Source of the DNA: Gammaproteobacteria bacterium
GTDB taxonomy: Bacteria; Pseudomonadota; Gammaproteobacteria; Pseudomonadales; Azotimanducaceae
Direction of reading: 5' to 3'
Assembly (NCBI GenBank): GCA_002704225.1
Contig: PAFU01000007.1
Span: 1-64,000, forward strand
DNA: 64,000 nucleotides
Made by a program: the position numbers and the translations under genes. Under the pieces are notes generated by a model that had not been told where the DNA came from, searched no databases, and saw only the letters and a program-made list of their open reading frames with translations. Below, piece after piece: positions 14,319 to 22,050 of this stretch; the first letter of the stretch is position 1; each line of letters opens with the position of its first letter.

Positions 14319-16964
14319 GTGAATTTCCAACGAACGAAAATGAACCAAGCAGTGGTCGCTGCTATTGTGTCGATGACGGCTGGCCAAGCGACTGCAGATC
14401 AGAATGTGATCGAAGAGGTGGTGGTTACTGCCACCAAAAGATCCGCAAGCATGCAAGACATTCCGATTGCTGTTCAAGCGATGACCGAAAACACGCTCAA
14501 AGAGCAAAACGTCACAAGTTTTGAAGACTATGTGAAATACCTCCCAAGCGTTACTTCGGGCGGTCGTGGTCCCGGTCAAAACGAAATCTATATCCGAGGT
14601 GCAGCCGTCGATGCGATTAATATCACAGTCGCCGAGTCGCAGGGCTCAGCGCCCAACGTCGCACTCTACTTAGATGAGCAGCCAGTTACCGCGGGTGGTA
14701 GAAACCTGGATGTGTATATCACTGACATGGAGCGCATTGAGGTACTCCCAGGGCCCCAGGGAACACTCTACGGAGCGAGCTCTCAGGCAGGCACCGTTCG
14801 TCTGATTACGAACAAGCCCGTGATTGACGAGTTTGCTGCGAGCATGTCAGCCGATGTGTCTACCACGTCTGGCGGCGAGGCCAGTGACAAAGTAGAAGCA
14901 ATGATCAATATCCCTGTCATCGACGGGAAGTTAGCCGTGCGTGCCGCTGTCTATAGCGACAACAAGGGCGGCTATATCGATAACATTGAGGGTTCCTTCA
15001 CGGCTAACCCCAGCGTGAATCCGGCCTACCCTGGATCCTCTGTGACCTTTGAAGAGGGTCACGTCTTCGGTAATGGCACCGTCGTAGGCCCGGGTGGGGT
15101 TACGATCCCCGTGCAGTATGCAACGGCCACCAGCTCGGGTTTGGTTGAAGATGACTTTAATGATGCCTCTTACCAGGGCGTGCGTTTGGGAGCGAAGTAT
15201 CTGATCAATGATGAATGGTCAGCCTTGGTGCAGTTCACTCAGCAGTCGCTCAAGACCCAAGGTGTGTTTGATTACGACGAAGCGCTGGGGGATTTAAAAG
15301 TCGCTCGTTTTACTGAGGACTCCCTTGAGGACGAGTTTAATCAGTTCGCTTGGACAATTGAGGGTCGCGCAGGTGCTTTGGACTTGCTCTACACCGGAGC
15401 GTTTCTAGATCGTGAAGTGTCTCAACGCATGGACTACACCGGTTATTCCAATATTGGTGCTTTCATACCCGGTTATCAGTGCGAGTATCTGACGGGTACT
15501 TATTACCACGGACTTGACGTAGGCCAGGCAAACTACAGCTGGGATCCTACCTTGAGTGGTAACACTGGAGTCATCGAATGTGGCAATCCAGCGAACAATT
15601 TCAACGCTGAAAACGAAAATACGCGAATGACCCATGAAGTGCGTGTTTCGACGGATCCTGACAACGCCCTCCGGTTTACCGGCGGCGTTTTCTATGAGGA
15701 CTCTGAAATTCTCCACGTTGGTAATTTCAACTATCTGGCGCCAGCCGAAGCAGGCTTCGCGCCAATAGATATTAATCTCAACTCTTCGCTGGACGGTGCG
15801 GCAGCAAATGCTCGCGGGGCGGTCAATCCGGCTACCCAATTCCGAAATGATAATCATCGTACCGAAGAACAAATCGCGGTATTCGGTGAGTTGTCCTACG
15901 ACTTAACGGAGACTCTGACGATCGCAGGTTCGGCTCGTTACTATGATTTAGAGTACGGCTTCACGGGGTATGGGGCTTGGCGCTATGGCAACCGGCCTCT
16001 CTTTGTCGACGATGCGGATCCTACAAACGACGTGAGGCCCAATATTACTGGTGGTAGAGACTACGGCCAGAAATTCAATGTGCTTCAGCCCATCAGCACC
16101 ACGGATACCATTACGAAGTTCACGGTAACTTGGACGCCCTCCGATGACTTGTTGCTCTATGTGACCTCATCCGAAGGGTACCGGCCGCCCGGATTCAATC
16201 GCGGAGCGGCTCAGAAAGGTACCTACAGCCCTGGTACCGAGTGTGCCCCGGTAGATGCCAATGAAGCCAACGGGTTTCCAGGATATTGTCTGCCGTATAA
16301 GTTCGATTCGGATACGGTGGAAAATCTGGAGCTAGGCTGGAAGGCAACCTTGCTTGACGGTCAAATGCGTCTGAACGGTTCGATCTACCAAATCGATTGG
16401 GAAAATATTCAGGTCTCTCAATTTGATTCACAAAATATCTCCATTTTCACCATTGTGGATAACGGCGGTGATGCTGAGATCAACGGTATTGAGATGGATA
16501 TGGTTTGGGCGATTAGCGACAATCTGAGCCTGTTCGGCGCGATGTCCTATAACGATACTGAATTGGTCTATGTCGATCCCGGTTTTTCCTTCGTAGTGCA
16601 GGACGAAGGACGCCCTCTGCCCCTCACGCCAGAATTCCAAGGTAATTTGCGTGCACGTTACTACTGGAACATGTCAGGAGGAAACGAAGCTTACTGGCAG
16701 ATAGGCGGCAAGTACTCGGGAGAGGCACTGAACTCTATTGTTGATACAGCGACAGAGCCGAATACGATGCAGGACAGCTATGTGATCATGGACGCGGCCA
16801 TCGGCATGACGACCGATACGGGGCTGGGTGTTGAGCTGTATGTGGAAAATCTGACGGATGAGCGCGCGCAGCTTCATATCAATCGCCAGGACTTCCTCGA
16901 AAGAACGACGACCAATCGCCCTCGAACGATTGGAATGCGTTTTAGCTACGATTTTAATGAATAA
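14319..16964 (+). CDS. TonB-dependent outer-membrane receptor
   Basis: 881 residues from GTG 14319, chosen because AGGAG precedes it by a few bases; ATG 14280 lacks one. The N-terminus (NQAVVAAIVSMTAGQATA) is a signal peptide. The TonB box EEVVVTATKR follows at about residues 32-41, then the plug domain (DIPIAVQAMT, YIRGAAVD, MERIEVLPGPQGTLYGASSQ) to about 165. The rest is a 22-strand beta-barrel ending in aromatic Phe-x-Tyr (MRFSYDFNE). It imports a large substrate across the outer membrane using TonB-ExbBD energy. Substrate unknown; the sulfotransferase next door is a recurrent neighbour of such receptors. Confidence 0.93.
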   Translation: MNFQRTKMNQAVVAAIVSMTAGQATADQNVIEEVVVTATKRSASMQDIPIAVQAMTENTLKEQNVTSFEDYVKYLPSVTSGGRGPGQNEIYIRGAAVDAINITVAESQGSAPNVALYLDEQPVTAGGRNLDVYITDMERIEVLPGPQGTLYGASSQAGTVRLITNKPVIDEFAASMSADVSTTSGGEASDKVEAMINIPVIDGKLAVRAAVYSDNKGGYIDNIEGSFTANPSVNPAYPGSSVTFEEGHVFGNGTVVGPGGVTIPVQYATATSSGLVEDDFNDASYQGVRLGAKYLINDEWSALVQFTQQSLKTQGVFDYDEALGDLKVARFTEDSLEDEFNQFAWTIEGRAGALDLLYTGAFLDREVSQRMDYTGYSNIGAFIPGYQCEYLTGTYYHGLDVGQANYSWDPTLSGNTGVIECGNPANNFNAENENTRMTHEVRVSTDPDNALRFTGGVFYEDSEILHVGNFNYLAPAEAGFAPIDINLNSSLDGAAANARGAVNPATQFRNDNHRTEEQIAVFGELSYDLTETLTIAGSARYYDLEYGFTGYGAWRYGNRPLFVDDADPTNDVRPNITGGRDYGQKFNVLQPISTTDTITKFTVTWTPSDDLLLYVTSSEGYRPPGFNRGAAQKGTYSPGTECAPVDANEANGFPGYCLPYKFDSDTVENLELGWKATLLDGQMRLNGSIYQIDWENIQVSQFDSQNISIFTIVDNGGDAEINGIEMDMVWAISDNLSLFGAMSYNDTELVYVDPGFSFVVQDEGRPLPLTPEFQGNLRARYYWNMSGGNEAYWQIGGKYSGEALNSIVDTATEPNTMQDSYVIMDAAIGMTTDTGLGVELYVENLTDERAQLHINRQDFLERTTTNRPRTIGMRFSYDFNE

Positions 16965-16996
16965 GTGCTAGTCACTATTCGTTAAGGCGAAGTATA

Positions 16997-17030
16997 AAGA
17001 AAGGCGAGCTTAGGCTCGCCTTTCTTGTTT
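16997..17030 (+). terminator. Rho-independent terminator after the TonB-receptor gene
   Basis: A near-perfect 12-13 bp stem, AGAAAGGCGAGC with loop TTAG and GCTCGCCTTTCT, followed by TGTTT. It lies 33 bases past the receptor stop, so the sulfotransferase gene probably has its own promoter. Confidence 0.85.
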
Positions 17031-17095
17031 CGGGGACAGCGTTCTGAAATCAAACGCATGTGAAAACAATAACTCATGATGGAACGGTAATTTCT

Positions 17096-19138
17096 ATGTC
17101 TGGCGGTGACTCAAACGATGTTAGTGGCGACCAGTCGAAGCTTCTCCCAAAAGAAGCGAGCGATCTGCTGGTACAGGGTAAGGCTGAAATCCAGTCAGGT
17201 AACTTTGCAGTTGCTCACGAGCTGCTAGAGCGATTGCTGACAGACTTCCCGAATCACTCAGAAGGGTTGTATTTTCTTTCAGTGGCACAGCGTTTCGAGG
17301 GAAAGCTCGAGGGCGCCATGGCCTCGCTGCAACAACTGATCGATATGGAGCCAACCTATGGACGTGCGTGGCAAGAGAGGGGGCATACGCTACTTGCCAG
17401 CAACGATAAAGCGGGCGCGCACGCCTCGTTTCAGCGAGCTGTGCGGGAAAATAGCAGTCTGGTTGCGAGTTGGCGGATGCTTGTTGAGCTGACGGATCGT
17501 GACGCGGATCCCCAAAAACATGATTATTTTCGGGATCAGTTTCAGCGCCTTGCCGCACTTCCACCGGAGCTATTGGGCGTTCGAAATTTGATGGAAGAGG
17601 GAAAGCTGGCTAAGGCCGAGCATTTGTGTCGCAGTTTTTTGCAAAGGCACCCCAAAAACATTGAGGGGATGCGACTTTTGGCAGATTTAGGCGTCAAAAC
17701 GAACGTTCTGGATGATGCAGAGTTCGTTCTTGAAAGCGCCCTGATTTACGAACCGAACAATACGTTAGTCCGCTTCGACTATATGAACGTGCTTTACAAG
17801 AGGCAGCGGTTCGAACTGAGCATGGCCCAAGCACAGATTTTGCTCGACGCCGAGCCTGACAATCAGAAATACCGTTTCGCCTACGCTAATCAGTGTGTCG
17901 CCGTTGGCCGTTTTGAAGAAGCGTTGGTCCTTTACGATGAATTCATCGCAGCCGACTCGAATGCGGCGCCAGTGCATTTGCTCCGAGGGCATGCGTTAAA
18001 AACCATAGGCCGGATAGACGAAGCCGTTGAAGCGTATCGAGCGGTCTACCAAGCAAAACCAGACTTTGGTGACGCATTTTGGAGCCTGGCCAACCTAAAG
18101 ACATACAGATTTGAAGAGGCAGAAATTGCCCAGATGCGTGAAAAACAACAAGACGAGGAGACTTCGTTAGAGGACAAAATCCACTTCTGCTTTGCGTTAG
18201 GCAAGGCATTAGAAGATAAGCAAGATTACCAGTCTGCGGCTGATTATTATCTTCTGGGCAATGAATTGAAGAATGGGAAAATTCAATACGATAAGGAGCG
18301 AATGAGTTTTAAGCTGGCTCAGCAAAAACGGTTTTGTACGGCGCAGATGTTCGAAAGTTTTGGCGATGCGGGCTGTCCTGCGCCTGATCCTATTTTTATT
18401 GTCGGTTTGCCTCGCGCAGGTTCAACATTGCTCGAACAGATCTTGGCTTCCCATTCCCAAGTAGACGGGACGTTGGAGCTGAACAATATCCCCGCGTTAG
18501 CTCATAAGCTGAATGGGCGCCGTACTGTTCATGAAGAACCTCGATATCCGAAAGTACTAGGCCAGTTAACACCTGAGATGGCGCGAAAACTCGGACAGAC
18601 CTATATCGATGAGACCCAAATTCACAGAGAAGGTGGGCAGTTTTTCATCGACAAAATGCCAAATAATTTTCGCGATATTGGGCTGATCAAAATGATTCTG
18701 CCCAATGCAAAGGTCATAGACGCCCGTCGCCATCCTATGTCCTGCTGTTTTAGTGGGTTCAAGCAATTGTTCTTTGAAGGGCAAGAGTTCACCTATGGCC
18801 TAGAAGAGATAGGCACCTACTATCGTGACTACGTTGAATTGATGAATCATTGGGATGAAGTCCTCCCGGGTTTTGTTTTGCGCGTCCAGCATGAGGATGT
18901 TGTCGACGATCTAGAAACCCAAGTGCGGCGTATGCTGGATTTTTGCAATCTGCCTTTTGAGCAAAGCTGTGTCGATTTTCACAAGACTCAGCGCAGCGTT
19001 CGCACCCCAAGCTCTGAGCAGGTCCGTCAGCCCATTTTCCGCACGGCACTGGACGCCTGGCAGAACTACGAGCCATGGCTTGATCCACTGAAAGAGGCAT
19101 TGGGCGATGATGTACGTCGTCAATTCAACGTTGTTTGA
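17096..19138 (+). CDS. TPR-repeat protein with C-terminal sulfotransferase domain
   Basis: About 680 residues from ATG 17096 (GTG 17060 is an alternative). The N-terminal half (about 20-390) consists of tetratricopeptide-like helix pairs such as SEGLYFLSVAQRFEGKLEGA. The C-terminal part is a sulfotransferase. Its PAPS 5'-phosphosulfate loop is FIVGLPRAGSTLLEQILASH (about residues 439-458), and the 3'-phosphate-binding segment is DARRHPMSCCFSGFKQ. It would transfer sulfate from PAPS to an unknown acceptor, perhaps a TPR-bound protein. The 3' end overlaps the next gene by 32 bases, implying coupling. TonB-receptor neighbours are common for this architecture. Confidence 0.88.
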   Translation: MSGGDSNDVSGDQSKLLPKEASDLLVQGKAEIQSGNFAVAHELLERLLTDFPNHSEGLYFLSVAQRFEGKLEGAMASLQQLIDMEPTYGRAWQERGHTLLASNDKAGAHASFQRAVRENSSLVASWRMLVELTDRDADPQKHDYFRDQFQRLAALPPELLGVRNLMEEGKLAKAEHLCRSFLQRHPKNIEGMRLLADLGVKTNVLDDAEFVLESALIYEPNNTLVRFDYMNVLYKRQRFELSMAQAQILLDAEPDNQKYRFAYANQCVAVGRFEEALVLYDEFIAADSNAAPVHLLRGHALKTIGRIDEAVEAYRAVYQAKPDFGDAFWSLANLKTYRFEEAEIAQMREKQQDEETSLEDKIHFCFALGKALEDKQDYQSAADYYLLGNELKNGKIQYDKERMSFKLAQQKRFCTAQMFESFGDAGCPAPDPIFIVGLPRAGSTLLEQILASHSQVDGTLELNNIPALAHKLNGRRTVHEEPRYPKVLGQLTPEMARKLGQTYIDETQIHREGGQFFIDKMPNNFRDIGLIKMILPNAKVIDARRHPMSCCFSGFKQLFFEGQEFTYGLEEIGTYYRDYVELMNHWDEVLPGFVLRVQHEDVVDDLETQVRRMLDFCNLPFEQSCVDFHKTQRSVRTPSSEQVRQPIFRTALDAWQNYEPWLDPLKEALGDDVRRQFNVV

Positions 19139-20426
19139 CCCCAGCCTGTCTCGGTCAACGCATCGGCGACTTGTTGAGTTTGGGGTGTTGCTGGCAAGTC
19201 TGGCGATGTTTTTTTGGCCAGCCCAAGGTGTTGCCGATCTTGATCGTCAGGCGAAAACGCCCATCGTCGTGATGCTGTCGCTGGACGGTTTTCGCGCGGA
19301 TTATCTCGATAAGTTCCCTGACCAAAGCCGCAATCTGCGGGGCGTAGCCGACCAAGGGCTAAAGACATCAGGGTTGCTGCCTGGTTTTCCCAGCAGCACG
19401 TTTCCTAACCACTACAGTATCGTGACCGGGCTCTACCCCGGTCGCCACGGCATCATCGGCAACGGTTTTTACGACCGCGCCCGAGATGCCCGTTACCGTC
19501 TGGGTGATCGCAAGGCCGTAGAAGACGGCACGTGGTATGGAGGGGAACCGCTTTGGGTTGCTGTAGAAAAAGCTGGTATGCGGGCGGCAAGTTACTTTTG
19601 GGTGGGTAGCGAAGCCGATGTGCAGGGTATACGACCAAGCTACTACAAAACTTACGACGGCAGCATCGCCAATGCCGAGCGGGTTGATCAAGTGCTGGAC
19701 TGGCTGCAACTGCCGATTGGGGAGCGCCCGAATTTCGTCACCCTGTATTTTTCCACGGTGGATTCGGCAGGCCACCGATACGGGCCCGACAGTACCGAAG
19801 TCAAACAAGCGGTGGCCAGTGTGGACAAGCAAGTTGGACGATTGGTGACGGGCCTTGCTGGAATTGATCATCCGGTCTATCTGATGGTGTCGTCGGATCA
19901 CGGTATGCAGCAGGTGGATGCGGACCAAACCGTATTCCTTGCTGACGTAATGGCGTTGGGTCGCTGGCGTGGTTCGAACCAGATCATTCCTGGAGGCGCT
20001 TATGCTTTTTTCTACAGCGATGATGTACAGCTCGTAAGCCAGACGTTTGATGACCTGAACCGAGTCGACGGTTTGACGGTTCTGCGTCCGGCACAGTTTC
20101 CCGGTGTACTGAACTTTCCACAAAGCGGGCCTCGTATACCGGATCTGGTCGCCGTGGTTGAGGCGCCAAAGTACATCGGGTTTCACAGAGGCAAAGGGCG
20201 CAAACCGCCCCAGGGAGCCCACGGTTATCTGTCTGCTACAACACCGACGATGAAGGGTATATTTTTTGCGACGGGCCCGGGTATTGCGCCGAATACCCAA
20301 GTGCCAGATGTCGACAACGTGCATATCTACCCGCTGGTGCTGAGTCTGTTAGGCATTCCAAACAGCCGGGAAACAGACGGTGATCTGTCTGTGCTGGGCT
20401 CCTATCTTATGGGCCAAGCGGAATAG
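19107..20426 (+). CDS. ectonucleotide pyrophosphatase/phosphodiesterase (alkaline phosphatase superfamily)
   Basis: 439 residues with an N-terminal hydrophobic signal (LVEFGVLLASLAMFFWPAQG, cleavage probably after residue 43), so periplasmic. Two-zinc ENPP catalysis is supported by Asp60 in VMLSLDGFRADYL, nucleophile Thr98 in GFPSSTFPNHYSIVTG, DSAGHRYGP, VSSDHGM and the late GAHGY. Members cleave nucleotide or lipid phosphodiesters. It starts 32 bases inside the end of the sulfotransferase gene (GATGATG start). With the TonB receptor upstream, a nutrient-scavenging role is plausible but not shown. Confidence 0.88.
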   Translation: MMYVVNSTLFDPSLSRSTHRRLVEFGVLLASLAMFFWPAQGVADLDRQAKTPIVVMLSLDGFRADYLDKFPDQSRNLRGVADQGLKTSGLLPGFPSSTFPNHYSIVTGLYPGRHGIIGNGFYDRARDARYRLGDRKAVEDGTWYGGEPLWVAVEKAGMRAASYFWVGSEADVQGIRPSYYKTYDGSIANAERVDQVLDWLQLPIGERPNFVTLYFSTVDSAGHRYGPDSTEVKQAVASVDKQVGRLVTGLAGIDHPVYLMVSSDHGMQQVDADQTVFLADVMALGRWRGSNQIIPGGAYAFFYSDDVQLVSQTFDDLNRVDGLTVLRPAQFPGVLNFPQSGPRIPDLVAVVEAPKYIGFHRGKGRKPPQGAHGYLSATTPTMKGIFFATGPGIAPNTQVPDVDNVHIYPLVLSLLGIPNSRETDGDLSVLGSYLMGQAE

Positions 20427-20428
20427 GG

Positions 20429-21301
20429 TTATTGATCCAGCACGAAGCGCATAGACAAATCCAGGGGTTCGACACCCTTGGTGAGGTCGCCACAGGAGAT
20501 GTAGTCGACGCCGGTGCGGGCAATTTCAGCGATGCTGTCCTGGGTGATGCCGCCAGAGGCTTCAAGCACGATCTTGCCCCGACTGATGGCAACCGCAGTT
20601 TGCGTATCAGCAATAGAGAAGTTATCGATGAGCGCAATGTCCGCGCCTGCGGCCATGGCCTCTGCTAACTCCTCAAGATTTTCTACTTCAATTTCTACGG
20701 GTTTGTCCGGAAATGCGGTTTTCGCTGCTTCGATCGCGCCTCCGATACTGCCCGCTGCGACGATGTGATTTTCCTTGAGCAAAAACGCATCAAACAAGCC
20801 GATGCGATGGTTGCTGCCGCCGCCGCATTTGACCGCATACTTCTGGGCAATGCGCAGGCCCGGGATGGTTTTTCGGGTGTCGAGCAGCTGGGTATCGGTG
20901 CCTGACAGCAGCGCAACATAGTGGGCTGTGCGTGTGGCGGTGCCGGAAAGCAACTGCACAAAGTTCAACAAGGTTCGCTCGGCGCTGAGTAGGCTTCTGG
21001 CTCGGCCCCTGAGCACGAAGAGGATTTGGTCAGGCGCCACGCGATCGCCGTCTTTGACCTCCCACTGAATCTGTATCGTCGGGTCGATTTGTCGCAGGGT
21101 TTCGTTGACCCATAGTGCCCCGCAAAAGACCCCAAGCTGGCGGGTGATCACCCGAGCCGTGGCTTGAGCATCAGGGTCAATCAAGCTAGCGGAAATATCC
21201 CCGGTGCCGAGGTCTTCAGCCACGGCCTGTGTCACATGATTGACAACAGATTGGGCTAGGCTTTCCCCATCAATCGGGTGAAAGTGCAAATGAGAATGCA
21301 T
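20429..21301 (-). CDS. nadC: nicotinate-nucleotide pyrophosphorylase (quinolinate phosphoribosyltransferase)
   Basis: 290 residues from ATG 21301; the longest frame adds 15 residues. It converts quinolinate and PRPP to nicotinate mononucleotide, CO2 and PPi in de novo NAD synthesis. Diagnostic segments are LDTRKTIPGLRIAQKYAVKC, GGGSNHRIGLFDAFLLKENH, the acidic VEIEVENLEE and the C-terminal LEASGGIT. An N-terminal domain of about 120 residues precedes the barrel as usual. Divergent from ampD, an arrangement common in gammaproteobacteria. Confidence 0.96.
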   Translation of the reverse strand: MHSHLHFHPIDGESLAQSVVNHVTQAVAEDLGTGDISASLIDPDAQATARVITRQLGVFCGALWVNETLRQIDPTIQIQWEVKDGDRVAPDQILFVLRGRARSLLSAERTLLNFVQLLSGTATRTAHYVALLSGTDTQLLDTRKTIPGLRIAQKYAVKCGGGSNHRIGLFDAFLLKENHIVAAGSIGGAIEAAKTAFPDKPVEIEVENLEELAEAMAAGADIALIDNFSIADTQTAVAISRGKIVLEASGGITQDSIAEIARTGVDYISCGDLTKGVEPLDLSMRFVLDQ

Positions 21302-21420
21302 GTTGATGTCTCTACTGTGTGCGCTGCCCAAAGGTATTCGTTGCACAAATGATCCGTCTCAACGCATTTCCCTTGGCTTTAGGCAACACTTAGGTAAGGT
21401 TGCTGGACGGGAATCATGAC

Positions 21421-22011
21421 ATGAATATCGACTCGACACATCGCTTGGCCGGTGCTCGTTGGCGGCCCAGTGAGCATTGCGACAGGCTTCGCAGCACAGA
21501 CAAAGAAGCGCTCGACGTTTTTCAATGGGACGCCATCGTCGTGCATTGTGTGTCGCTGCCGGAAGGCGAGTTCGGCACAGGCGCACCAGCGCGACTGTTT
21601 ACCGGTGAACTCGATTGTAACGAACACCCGAGTTTCAAAGATCTTGACGGTCTGCGGGTTGCGCCGCATCTGCTCATCGACCGGACGGGCGATATTGAAC
21701 AATTTGTTGCCTTTGACCGCGGGGCTTGGCACGCCGGTCAGTCCAGCTGGCGGGGCCGTCCAAGCTGCAATCGATTCAGTTTAGGAATCGAGCTCGAAGG
21801 CACATGGAATAGCGGTTACACAGATGCCCAGTACGTTGCCTTGACCGAAGTTTGCGCCGCTCTGTGTGTGCACTACCCAAGTCTGAGTCCCAGCGCCATT
21901 GTGGGCCATCAAGAAATTGCTCCCGGTCGCAAGCAAGACCCGGGGCCCTGCTTTGATTGGCCTCGGCTGCTGGTGCCGCTGCATCGTCGGCTAGTCATGG
22001 GTGCAGTCTGA
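21421..22011 (+). CDS. ampD: 1,6-anhydro-N-acetylmuramyl-L-alanine amidase
   Basis: 196 residues from ATG 21421 (a TTG at 21400 is also in frame). The cytosolic zinc amidase cleaves the lactyl-L-Ala bond of anhydromuropeptides during peptidoglycan recycling. Visible zinc and catalytic elements are VVHCVSLPEGEFGTG (first His about 43), GIELEG, and GHQEIAPGRKQDPGPCFDW (second His and Asp). An AmpG-like permease gene lies about 6 kb downstream, so both steps of muropeptide recycling are represented. Confidence 0.95.
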   Translation: MNIDSTHRLAGARWRPSEHCDRLRSTDKEALDVFQWDAIVVHCVSLPEGEFGTGAPARLFTGELDCNEHPSFKDLDGLRVAPHLLIDRTGDIEQFVAFDRGAWHAGQSSWRGRPSCNRFSLGIELEGTWNSGYTDAQYVALTEVCAALCVHYPSLSPSAIVGHQEIAPGRKQDPGPCFDWPRLLVPLHRRLVMGAV

Positions 22012-22050
22012 TGGCCCCAATTTTTAAGCACGAGTGAAAGGAGTGAGTGA

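Noticed and set aside
19368..20324. 318-codon minus-strand ORF antisense to the ENPP gene
   Set aside because: The plus-strand frame holds all ENPP catalytic motifs. The antisense frame has His/Arg-rich random composition.
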